Origin: an uncultured Allobosea sp.
GTDB lineage: Bacteria > Pseudomonadota > Alphaproteobacteria > Rhizobiales > Beijerinckiaceae
DNA: 64,000 nt
Reading direction: 5' to 3'
NCBI RefSeq assembly: GCF_945957345.1
Contig: NZ_CAMFKW010000019.1
Coordinates: forward strand, 20,325-84,324
Shown here piece by piece: positions 44,982 through 54,213 of the stretch (its first letter is position 1; the number at the start of each line of letters is the position of its first letter). The notes beneath the pieces were generated by a model that saw only the letters and a list, made by a program, of their open reading frames with translations, did not search any database and had not been told where the DNA came from. Both the position numbers and the translations under genes were made by a program.

Positions 44982-46406
44982 ATGACCCAGACCTCCTACC
45001 CCCGCGACATGAAGGGCTACGGCCGCGCGGCGCCGCATCCGCATTGGCCGGGCGAGGCCCGCATCGCCGTCCAGTTCGTGATCAATTACGAGGAAGGCGG
45101 CGAGAACTGCATCCTCCATGGCGACGCCGCCTCCGAGGCCTTCCTCTCCGAGATCGTCGGCGCCGCGCCCTGGCCGGGCCAGCGCCACATGAACATGGAG
45201 TCGATCTACGAATACGGCTCCCGCGCCGGCTATTGGCGGCTCTGGCGGATGTTCACCGAGCGGAACATGCCGGTCACCGTCTTCGCCGTCGCCAGCGCGC
45301 TCGCCCGCTATCCCGAGATCGTCGGCTCGATGCAGGAGGCCGGCTGGGAGATCGCGACCCACGGCCTGAAATGGATCGACTATCGCGATACGCCCAGGGA
45401 GCGCGAGCGCGCCGATATCCTCGAAGCGATCCGCATCCAGACCGAGCTCACCGGCGAGCGTCCGCTCGGCTGCTACCAGGGCCGCACCTCCGAGAACACC
45501 ATTCCCCTGACGATGGAGGAAGGCGGCTTCCTCTACACGGCCGATGTCTATGCCGACGAACTGCCCTATTGGCTCAGCAGTCCGAAGGGGCCGCAGCTCG
45601 CCGTGCCCTACACGCTCGACGCCAACGACATGCGCTTCGCCACGCAGCAGGGCTTCAACACCGGCGAGCAGTTCTTCACCTATCTCAAGGACTCCTTCGA
45701 TACGCTCTATGCCGAGGGCGAGACCGCGCCGAAGATGATGTCGATCGGCCTGCATTGCCGCCTCGTCGGCCGGCCGGGCCGCGCTGCCGCGCTCGCCCGC
45801 TTCCTCGACTATGTGCAGAGCCATGACCGGGTCTGGGTCGCGACAAGGCTCGACATCGCCCGCCATTGGGTCAGGACACAGCCACCGGCTGGCGGCTACG
45901 TGCCCTCGAAGCTGCCGAAGGCGCTCTTCACCGAGGTCTTCGGCCGCGTCTGGGAGCATTCGCCCTGGATCGCCGACGCGACCCATGATGCCGGCATCGG
46001 CGCAAGCCACGACACGGCGGAACGCCTGCACACGGCGATGGTTGCGGCCATGCGCAGGGGTACGCCGGAGCAGCAGAAATCCCTGCTGACCGCCCATCCC
46101 GACCTCGCCGGCAAGCTCGCGGCGGCAGGCGAGCTCACGCCGGAATCGACGCAGGAGCAGGCCGGCGCCGGGCTCGACCGCCTGACCAGCGACGAGCGCG
46201 TCCGCTTCACCGCCTTGAACGAAGCCTACAAAACCCGCTTCGGCATCCCCTTCATCATGGCTGTGAAGGGCGCGACCAAGGCCCAGATCCTCGCCGCCTT
46301 CGACGCGCGCTTGAAGAACACGCCCGAGCAGGAAACCGCGGCGGCGCTGGCCGAGGTCGAGAAGATCGCGCTGTTCCGGCTGAAGGACCTGCTGCCGGCG
46401 GGCTGA
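44982..46406 (+). CDS. puuE: Allantoinase PuuE fused to OHCU decarboxylase UraD
   Basis: 474 residues in two parts. Residues 1-305: polysaccharide-deacetylase-like PuuE, which hydrolyses allantoin to allantoate (FVINYEEGGENCILHGD, EIATHGLKW, GCYQGRTSENT). Residues 315-474: UraD, which decarboxylates OHCU to S-allantoin, with catalytic His and Pro-Asp in TAHPDLAGK and Glu in STQEQAGAGL. The fused order is not the reaction order (UraD acts first). Together with puuD and hiuH, this gives urate to allantoate. Confidence 0.95.
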   Translation: MTQTSYPRDMKGYGRAAPHPHWPGEARIAVQFVINYEEGGENCILHGDAASEAFLSEIVGAAPWPGQRHMNMESIYEYGSRAGYWRLWRMFTERNMPVTVFAVASALARYPEIVGSMQEAGWEIATHGLKWIDYRDTPRERERADILEAIRIQTELTGERPLGCYQGRTSENTIPLTMEEGGFLYTADVYADELPYWLSSPKGPQLAVPYTLDANDMRFATQQGFNTGEQFFTYLKDSFDTLYAEGETAPKMMSIGLHCRLVGRPGRAAALARFLDYVQSHDRVWVATRLDIARHWVRTQPPAGGYVPSKLPKALFTEVFGRVWEHSPWIADATHDAGIGASHDTAERLHTAMVAAMRRGTPEQQKSLLTAHPDLAGKLAAAGELTPESTQEQAGAGLDRLTSDERVRFTALNEAYKTRFGIPFIMAVKGATKAQILAAFDARLKNTPEQETAAALAEVEKIALFRLKDLLPAG

Positions 46407-46423
46407 GCCGGGCCAAACCGGAA

Positions 46424-46466
46424 CCCTCCTTCGATCGCGACGTTGATGCGACGCTATCGAGGAGGG
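46424..46466 (+). promoter_or_regulatory. Hairpin covering the ribosome site of the small membrane protein gene
   Basis: CCCTCC at 46424-46429 pairs with GGAGGG at 46461-46466, extended by T30/A60 and CGAT/ATCG with one bulged T. GGAGGG is the Shine-Dalgarno of the downstream GTG start, and TTCTTTT follows, so the hairpin could be a terminator for puuE, a translation gate, or both. Confidence 0.5.
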
Positions 46467-46475
46467 CTTCTTTTC

Positions 46476-46634
46476 GTGTTCCGCCTGCTTCTGATCATCA
46501 TCGTGCTGGTCGTCGGCTACGACGCGGTCGTCCATCAGGGCGCCTATACGCGCGACGCCTGGAACAGCATCGTCCGGCTGACCAGTTCATCGGTCGAGGG
46601 CGCCAAGGAGTTGGGCGAGCGTACGCGCAACTGA
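46476..46634 (+). CDS. Small single-span membrane protein
   Basis: 52 residues: MFRLLLIIIVLVVGYDAVV forms one membrane helix, followed by a soluble amphipathic tail (DAWNSIVRLTSSSVEGAKELGERTRN). The GTG at 46476 is chosen because GAGGAGGG stands 9 bases upstream; an ATG at 46446 lies inside the hairpin and has no ribosome site. It follows puuE by 69 bases. Function unknown; too short to assign. Confidence 0.6.
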   Translation: MFRLLLIIIVLVVGYDAVVHQGAYTRDAWNSIVRLTSSSVEGAKELGERTRN

Positions 46635-46667
46635 TGCCCGGAATTCACAGCCTCGGTAATATGCACG

Positions 46668-46762
46668 GTCATCCCGGACGCAGCGAAGCGAAGATCCGGG
46701 ATCCATTCCGGACCCCCAAACGGAAGCGTTCCGGAATGGATCCGGGTCAAGCCCGGGATGAC
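46668..46762. repeat. Palindromic intergenic repeat, family B, copy 2
   Basis: Starts GGTCATCCCGGACGC, ends CAAGCCCGGGATGAC, with GATCCGGGATCCATTCC and GGAATGGATCC arms inside. Flanks the helicase gene on its 3' side. Confidence 0.85.
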
Positions 46763-46773
46763 GATGTGTTTCT

Positions 46774-48195
46774 TCACCTGCCGGCGAGAATCTGTGCCGC
46801 CGCCCGCCCCTCGACGATCCCGGCGATCGCCTCCAGCATCCGGGTGTCGTCTCCGGCGAGCCCTTCCATCGCCGCCATGCGCTGGATCACCGTGCCTGCG
46901 ATCGCCTCCTCCACCGTATCTTCGGCATAGGCGTAGAAGATCGTCGCGTGCTGGCCGTCGCGATGGCAGCGGCCCTCGATCTGCTGGAGCTGGATCGCGC
47001 TGTGACGCATGTCGTGGATGACGAGCGCCCGCTCGCGCTCGCCGCCCGGCATCTCGCCGCGATGCAGCGAGATCGACTCGGTGACGGTGAAGATCACCGC
47101 GTCGAGCTGGCCGGTCTGGAATGCGATGCGCGTCTCCTCGTTCTGCGCGCCCGAGCGCTCGCCGTTGATCTCGGCCGTGCGCCAGCCGCGCCCCCGCAGA
47201 GTCTCGGCGAGTATCGCGCTGGTCTCGAGGAAGGCGACGGAGATCGCGATCTGCTCGTCATTGCCCAGCAGGTCCTCGCAGAAATCGGCCGTTCCGGGGA
47301 TGCGGAGCAAGCTGGCCTTCTGCCGGAAGCGCAGATCGGCGGCCCAGCCCTGCGGCTTGCGGGTCGAGCCCCCGGCCAGTCCCAACTCCCTTCGAAACTC
47401 GCGCCAGGTCGCATCGTAGAGCTTGCGCGCCGCCGTATCGAGCGCGACCGGTGCCAACTCACGCTGCACCTCCGGCCATCCCGCGATCTCCTCCGGCCGG
47501 CGGCGCAGGCCGATCGCGTTCGGACCGCGATAAAGCAGGTCGGCCATCGCCTTCCGGTCGGCCTCGTTCGGCTCCCAGCTCCAGTTCTTCCAGCGCCCCT
47601 TGGCCCTGCCGATCTTCAATCGCTTCATCAGCCCGCGAAACCCATCGAGGTCGGCAGTGAGCATGCCCACCGCCTTGGCCAGCAGCGGCGCCAGATAGGA
47701 GAGTTCATGCGGCGATTGCCCGGCCGTCGCACTCATATAGATCGTGAAATCGGCCGCTTCCGCCATCTGCCGGCAGACCAGCCCCTGCTGCGAATTGGGA
47801 TTGCGGATGCGATGCGCCTCGTCGATCACGACCAGCGGCCAGACGCGCTTCGGCCGGCCATGCTTGGCGATCTCGTTGTTCTTCGCCCGCGTCGAGCGCT
47901 TCTTGCTGTCGGCGACAGGCGCGAGCAGCGATTTCGTCTTCTCGAAATTCATCAGCGTCACGCGCTTGGCTGGCAGGCCGGACAGCGCCATGGTCCGCCG
48001 CCATTGCGGGATCGCGCCCTTCGGGCAGATCACCAGCACCTCCTCCTCCGGCATCGCCGACAAGGCGAGCCAGGCCGAAAGCGTCTTGCCGAGGCCGGTG
48101 AGGTCCCCCAGCAGGAAGCCGGCCGCGCCCTTCCCCCGCGCCGCCAGGATGGCGTCGCGCGCGGCGAGCTGGTGCGGATGCGGGATCATGGTCAT
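46774..48195 (-). CDS. SNF2-like superfamily 2 helicase, lone accessory gene
   Basis: 473 residues. Motif I is GDLTGLGKT near residue 30, motif II VVIDEAHRIRNPNSQQG near 120, motif III MSATAGQSP near 150, motif V/VI IQLQQIEGRCHRDGQ near 425. The compact two-domain layout with no accessory domains resembles helicases carried by phages and mobile elements more than chromatin-type SNF2 proteins. The start is uncertain (ATG 48195 or 48189); upstream lies repeat copy 3. Flanked on both sides by family B repeats and unrelated to neighbours. Confidence 0.8.
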   Translation of the reverse strand: MTMIPHPHQLAARDAILAARGKGAAGFLLGDLTGLGKTLSAWLALSAMPEEEVLVICPKGAIPQWRRTMALSGLPAKRVTLMNFEKTKSLLAPVADSKKRSTRAKNNEIAKHGRPKRVWPLVVIDEAHRIRNPNSQQGLVCRQMAEAADFTIYMSATAGQSPHELSYLAPLLAKAVGMLTADLDGFRGLMKRLKIGRAKGRWKNWSWEPNEADRKAMADLLYRGPNAIGLRRRPEEIAGWPEVQRELAPVALDTAARKLYDATWREFRRELGLAGGSTRKPQGWAADLRFRQKASLLRIPGTADFCEDLLGNDEQIAISVAFLETSAILAETLRGRGWRTAEINGERSGAQNEETRIAFQTGQLDAVIFTVTESISLHRGEMPGGERERALVIHDMRHSAIQLQQIEGRCHRDGQHATIFYAYAEDTVEEAIAGTVIQRMAAMEGLAGDDTRMLEAIAGIVEGRAAAQILAGR

Positions 48196-48245
48196 GAGAA
48201 CAAGGACTACATTGGGAAGCACGACGTATCGACAAAACCTCACGC

Positions 48246-48356
48246 CGTCATCCCGGACAAGCCGCGAAGCGGCGCCGATCCGGGATCCATGCCTGAACCT
48301 CTATCGTCCGCGTTCCGGAATGGATCCCGGGTCTCGCTGCGCTCGCCCGGGATGAC
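48246..48356. repeat. Palindromic intergenic repeat, family B, copy 3
   Basis: Starts CGTCATCCCGGACAAGCC and ends CGCTCGCCCGGGATGAC, with GATCCGGGATCCATG and GGAATGGATCC arms inside. Flanks the helicase gene on its 5' side, within the 288-base gap 48196-48483. Confidence 0.85.
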
Positions 48357-48483
48357 CCGTGTGGGGTTCAAACCACGACACTGTCCCGCCCGGCAGGCAT
48401 GACGCGCCCGGCTCTCTTGGCACTGGCGTTCGCTTCCGTCCACCGGCACTGTGCCTGCCATCGATTGGGGAGACCACGAGACC

Positions 48484-49872
48484 ATGACCCGTGCGCAGGC
48501 GATCGCGAAAGCCCAGGACTATTTCGATTCCGGCCGGATGAAGAGCGATCTCGGCCGCCTCGTCGCGATGCCCACCGAAAGCCAGAACCCGGACCGCGCC
48601 CCGGTGCTGGGCGAGTATCTCGACAAGGAGATGCAGCCCCTGCTCGAATCGCTCGGCTTCACCTGCCGCATCCTGACCCATGCCGAGGCGCGCGGCCCCT
48701 TCCTCTATGCCGAGCGCATCGAGGACGCCGCCCTGCCGACCATCCTCGGCTACGGCCATGGCGACGTCATCCGCGGCCTCGACGTGCAATGGAGCGACGG
48801 CCTCTCGCCCTGGAAGCTCGTTGAGCGCGACGGCCGCTGGTATGGCCGCGGCGTCGTCGACAACAAGGGCCAGCACCTCATCAACATCAACGGCCTGCGC
48901 GCCGTGCTGGAGACGCGCGGCAAGCTCGGCTTCAACGCCAAGTACCTGATCGAGATGGGCGAGGAATCCGGCTCGCCGGGCCTGCGCGAGCTCTGCGAGG
49001 ACGAGGCCGAACTGCTCAAGGCCGATATCCTGATCGCCTCGGACGGGCCGCGCCTCAATGCCGAGCGCCCGACCGTCTTCCTTGGCGCTCGCGGCGTCAT
49101 CACCTTCGACCTGCAGATCACGGCGCGCGAAGGCGGCCATCATTCCGGCAACTGGGGCGGCATCCTCTCCGATCCGGCGATCCAGCTCGCCCATGCCATC
49201 GCCTCGATCACCTCGCCCACCGGCCAGATCCGCATCCATGAATGGGTGCCGAAGGAGCTGCCGGATGGCGTGCGTCGCGCGCTGGCTGATTGCGAGATCG
49301 ACGGCGGCCCGGCCGGCCCGACCATCGACCCGAACTGGGGCGAGCCCGGCCTCTCTCCGGCCGAGCAGGTCTTCGGCTGGTGCTCCTTCGACGTGCTGGC
49401 GATGAAGTCCGGCGTGCCTGAGACTCCCGTCAATGCCGTGCCACCCAGCGCCTGGGCCCGCGTCGCCCTGCGCTTCGTCGTCGGCATCGATCCGCGCGAC
49501 GTCGCACCGGCGCTGCGCCGCCATCTCGACCGCCATGGCTTCGACATGGTCGAGATCATCATGCCCGGCACCGAACGCTTCGGCGCGACGCGGCTCGACC
49601 CCGACGATGCCTGGGTCCGCTTCACAGTCGCTTCGATCGCCGAGAGCACCGGCAAGAAGCCGGCACTGCTGCCCAATCTCGGCGGTTCCCTGCCGAACGA
49701 CATCTTCGCCGAAATCCTGAAGCTGCGTACGATCTGGGTGCCGCATTCCTATCCCGGCTGCTCGCAGCACGCCCCTGACGAGCACCTACCGGCCGCCATC
49801 GCCCGCGAAGGGCTCGTCGCCATGGCTGGGCTCTACTGGGATATCGGCTCCGGCAACGCGCCGAAGCTCTGA
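48484..49872 (+). CDS. M20-family metallohydrolase (dipeptidase-like)
   Basis: 462 residues. Zinc-site motifs: GYGHGDVIRG near residue 90, GRGVVDNKGQ near 120, EMGEESGSPG near 158, SDGPR near 188, and the lid-domain GGHHSGNWGG near 218. Longer than carboxypeptidase G2-type enzymes and closest in outline to the ArgE/dipeptidase group. Location beyond the urate genes could suggest allantoate or ureido-compound hydrolysis, but motifs do not show that. The ATG at 48484 follows GGGGAG; a GTG at 48451 is weaker. Confidence 0.85.
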   Translation: MTRAQAIAKAQDYFDSGRMKSDLGRLVAMPTESQNPDRAPVLGEYLDKEMQPLLESLGFTCRILTHAEARGPFLYAERIEDAALPTILGYGHGDVIRGLDVQWSDGLSPWKLVERDGRWYGRGVVDNKGQHLININGLRAVLETRGKLGFNAKYLIEMGEESGSPGLRELCEDEAELLKADILIASDGPRLNAERPTVFLGARGVITFDLQITAREGGHHSGNWGGILSDPAIQLAHAIASITSPTGQIRIHEWVPKELPDGVRRALADCEIDGGPAGPTIDPNWGEPGLSPAEQVFGWCSFDVLAMKSGVPETPVNAVPPSAWARVALRFVVGIDPRDVAPALRRHLDRHGFDMVEIIMPGTERFGATRLDPDDAWVRFTVASIAESTGKKPALLPNLGGSLPNDIFAEILKLRTIWVPHSYPGCSQHAPDEHLPAAIAREGLVAMAGLYWDIGSGNAPKL

Positions 49873-49876
49873 TCCC

Positions 49877-50134
49877 CTATTCCTGCGGCTGGCGCGGATC
49901 GCGCGCCGGCGGCAGATCGATCGGCGTCGCCGGAGGACCTTCCGGCGGCGCATTCGGCGGCAATTCCGGCGGCGGCTCGGTCGGGATACCCTGCGGCGCC
50001 TCGTCCGGCGGCGATTCGACGGGAGGGGCCGGCGGAACCTCCCCCGGCGTCAGCGGCGGCGCCTCGGGCGGCGGATTCGGGATGGCCGGCGTGTTACCGG
50101 GGGCGGCCGCAAGGCCGTGATCGAGTTGCATCAT
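49877..50134 (-). CDS. Small proline-rich protein
   Basis: 85 residues, over a third proline, in PPE/PPP/EAPP units with many acidic residues and no signal peptide or membrane helix. The ATG at 50134 follows AGGACAGG, which lies in a 7-bp hairpin (CCTGTCC / GGACAGG at 50141-50158). Stops 5 bases from the convergent M20 gene. Could be a real intrinsically disordered protein; composition alone does not identify it, and GC-rich frames can mimic such sequences. Confidence 0.5.
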   Translation of the reverse strand: MMQLDHGLAAAPGNTPAIPNPPPEAPPLTPGEVPPAPPVESPPDEAPQGIPTEPPPELPPNAPPEGPPATPIDLPPARDPRQPQE

Positions 50135-50271
50135 GCGAAACCTGTCCTTTCGGACAGGAACGCCCGAGCCGCCGAAAGGCTCCCACCTGCTCAGGGAAGC
50201 GCTTCGAGCCCAGCCGGCACGCATGGTTGCCCAAACCGCCACCAGCGAAGCCTCAGCATCGCCAACCGCGA

Positions 50272-50306
50272 AGAGCAGCTGACTCTTAATCAGCGGGTCG
50301 AGCCCT
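50272..50306 (+). pseudogene. tRNA-Lys fragment in inverted orientation
   Basis: 29 bases (50272-50300, starting AGAGCAGCTGACTCTTAATC) are identical to the D-loop end, anticodon arm and variable region of the tRNA-Lys gene at 50416-50491 on the other strand. The next six bases AGCCCT match the T-arm after an 8-base deletion between two TCG repeats. No acceptor stem remains, so it cannot be a working tRNA. Confidence 0.85.
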
Positions 50307-50333
50307 GTGCGACCTTACGACTTTACGACACGC

Positions 50334-50357
50334 AAAAGGGCGCGATATTCGCGCCCT
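50334..50357 (-). terminator. Terminator of tRNA-Lys
   Basis: Stem AGGGCGCGA / TCGCGCCCT (50337-50345 with 50349-50357), then a run of U on the minus strand from AAAA at 50334-50337. Lies 59 bases beyond the tRNA 3' end. Confidence 0.85.
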
Positions 50358-50415
50358 ACTCCGGCGACCAAACTCGGCCACCGCATTCAACCATCTGATT
50401 TCAAAGGAGAGGTCG

Positions 50416-50491
<76 letters not shown>

Positions 50492-50630
50492 ATACGCCAC
50501 GAAGCGTCGCCGGTCAGCGGCGTTGGCCGCGTCAGGCAGGGGGCGTGTAGCAAAGGCCCCGCCCCCTGTCCACCCATCTGTGACAGATTTTTCAAACGCG
50601 GCGAAAAAGGCTTCGCCGCGCTGTGGATTG

Positions 50631-51908
50631 TCAGGCCGTACGGCGGTTCAGCACGTGATAAAGCACGATCGCGCCGAATGTCGCGGTGCCGATTCCACCG
50701 AGCTCATAGCCAAAGATCGGCAGCTTCAGGTCGCCGGCGCCGAGAATCAGCGCGGTCGCGACCGTGATCAGGTTCTTCGGCTCGGAGAAATCGACCTTGT
50801 TCTCGACCCAGATCCGGCCGGCAGTCGCGGCGATCAGGCCGAAGACCACGACCGCGAGGCCGCCGAGCACCGCGACAGGGATCGTGCCGATCACCGCGCC
50901 GAACTTGGGTGAGAAGCCGAGCAGCAGCGCGATCACGCCGGCCGCGACGAAGACGAGCGTCGAATAGACCCGCGTCACCGCCATCACGCCCATGTTCTCG
51001 GCATAGGTGGTGACGCCCGTGCCGCCGCCCGAACCCGCGATCATGGTGCCGAGACCATCAGCGAAGAAGCCGCGGCCGATCAGGTGATCGAAATTGCGCC
51101 CGGTCATCACCGAGATGCCTTTGATATGGCCGAGATTCTCGGCGACCAAAATGATCGCCACCGGCACGATCAGCGTCATCGCCTTGGCGTCGAAGACCGG
51201 CGAGACGAAATGCGGCAGACCGAACCAGGCGGCAGCGCCGATCTTGCCGAAATCGATCGTCGGGGCGCCGAAGCTCGACGCGGTCAGCGCGTAGAGGATG
51301 TAGGCCGCAAGCCCGCCGATCAGCACCGGCAGGCGCTGCGGAAGCCCGCGCCCGTAGACCGCGACCAGCGCCACGGAGACGACCGTGAACAGGGCGATCC
51401 ATTTCGTATAGGGGCTGGCCGAGATCATGCTGATCGCGACGGAGGTCAGGTTGAGACCGATCGCCGCGACGACGGCGCCGGTCACGACCGGCGGCAGCAG
51501 CTTCTCGATCCAGGCCGTGCCGACGCCCTGCACGATCAGGCCGATCACGGCATAGACGGCGCCGCAGGCGATGATGCCGCCGAGCGCGACCGCGATATTC
51601 GGGTTGGGGCCGGAACCGGCATAGCCGGTCGCGGCGATGACGACGCCGATGAAGGCGAAGGAGGAGCCGAGATAGCTCGGCAGCTGCCCGCGGGTGATCA
51701 CGAAGAACAGCAGCGTCGCGATCCCTGAGAAGAAGATCGCGACATTGGGGTCGAAGCCCATCAGCACCGGCGCCAGCACCGTCGAGCCGAACATGGCGAC
51801 GACATGCTGCAAGCCGGCGATGACCGTCTGGCCGGTCGGCAGCCGCTCGTCCGGCAGCACGGCGCCGGAGGTTTTCATTGTCCAGTTCGGAAAATAGCCC
51901 ATCGGCAT
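50631..51908 (-). CDS. NCS2 nucleobase:cation symporter (UraA/RutG-like)
   Basis: 425 residues, 14 membrane segments. The transport-site motifs are VAENLGHIKGISVMTGR near residue 240 and GGGTGVTTYAENMGVMAVTRVYS near 290, with the two conserved glutamates. Opening VIAGLQHVVAMFGSTVLAPVLMGFDPN is typical. The nearest groups carry uracil or xanthine; the presence of the urate pathway 4-6 kb away makes purine uptake plausible, while sequence resembles uracil carriers. GGGGAG precedes the ATG. Confidence 0.9.
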   Translation of the reverse strand: MPMGYFPNWTMKTSGAVLPDERLPTGQTVIAGLQHVVAMFGSTVLAPVLMGFDPNVAIFFSGIATLLFFVITRGQLPSYLGSSFAFIGVVIAATGYAGSGPNPNIAVALGGIIACGAVYAVIGLIVQGVGTAWIEKLLPPVVTGAVVAAIGLNLTSVAISMISASPYTKWIALFTVVSVALVAVYGRGLPQRLPVLIGGLAAYILYALTASSFGAPTIDFGKIGAAAWFGLPHFVSPVFDAKAMTLIVPVAIILVAENLGHIKGISVMTGRNFDHLIGRGFFADGLGTMIAGSGGGTGVTTYAENMGVMAVTRVYSTLVFVAAGVIALLLGFSPKFGAVIGTIPVAVLGGLAVVVFGLIAATAGRIWVENKVDFSEPKNLITVATALILGAGDLKLPIFGYELGGIGTATFGAIVLYHVLNRRTA

Positions 51909-52040
51909 CGCGCTCCCCAGGGTCGCCGGGGGAGCGACCGCACCGGACGTGCAGATGAGAGCAAAAACCGAGCCGGCGCCAGATCACGCCAGCGTCATCC
52001 ACCGGAATCAAGCGCGGTCAGCGTGTTGGCAGCAGCGCTG

Positions 52041-52202
52041 CCATCCCGTGCGCGCTGCGGCGCGTAGTGCCGCTGCGCGCACGGGACCGTTCTCAGGAAG
52101 AGGCGCCCTTTTTGGAGGCCGCGAGGAAGCGCGCCTTACGCGTCGCGCGGTCCCGTGTCTGCGCCGCAGCGTTTCACGCTGCAGCGCGCACGGGATGACA
52201 CG
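52041..52202. repeat. Long palindromic intergenic repeat, family C, intact copy
   Basis: The outer arms are a perfect 17-bp pair: 52042-52058 (CATCCCGTGCGCGCTGC) against 52181-52197. Inside are GGGACC/GGTCCC arms and a GC-rich centre. A half-length copy is at 63532-63586 and a decayed one at 39953-40116. It fills much of the 328-base gap 51909-52236 between the permease and leuA; nothing else is visible there. Confidence 0.85.
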
Positions 52203-52236
52203 CTTCCCTTGAGAGCGCCTCTCGACGCCTTGCGTC

Positions 52237-53799
<1,563 letters not shown>

Positions 53800-53881
53800 G
53801 GTTCTGCTTCCGGGTGTCGGCGCGCCGCGGAATTTTTGGGAAAGCGGGCGCTAAGGTTTTCTGTCGGCGGTTCTCGTAACT

Positions 53882-53923
53882 CCCCTGAGCGCCCAGGCAG
53901 CATGCCCGGCCGGCCCTCAGGGG
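53882..53923 (-). promoter_or_regulatory. Hairpin in the leuA leader
   Basis: CCCCTGAG pairs with CTCAGGGG, with a GC-rich inner region containing GGCCGGCCGGGCATG. It is situated between the leader peptide and leuA. No U-run follows, so if it is part of an attenuator it is more likely an antiterminator or pause structure. Confidence 0.4.
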
Positions 53924-54042
53924 CAGCTAAGGAGAAGAAGGCCAAGAAGCGAGAACGGAGCGCGGGCGCGCATGCCGACGACCTGCGCAGCGGCGCAGTC
54001 CTTCGTCAGGTCATGGCGGGCGGTCGAAACCACGGGCGTTCC

Positions 54043-54093
54043 TCAAATCGACGGGACAGGATGTAACCGAAGCACGGGGTTCAGCGCAAGCAT
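54043..54093 (-). CDS. Probable leucine leader peptide of leuA (attenuator)
   Basis: 16 codons reading MLALNPVLRLHPVPSI and stop, four of them leucine including a rare TTA; an in-frame ATG three codons earlier (54102) would give 19. It lies 244 bases upstream of leuA on the same strand in a 414-base gap (53800-54213) that has no other gene. Leader-peptide attenuation of leuA is known in proteobacteria. The terminator half is not obvious, so this is a candidate. Confidence 0.5.
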   Translation of the reverse strand: MLALNPVLRLHPVPSI

Positions 54094-54213
54094 ATGTCGC
54101 ATGCTTAATTGAAATAAGAACAGACGCCTTCTGTGAATTAGGATGGCGGTGCGCGATTCGGCCGGGGTCGCGCGCCACTGAATGCCGGCCTGAATCGCCG
54201 GAGCGCCGCGCCC

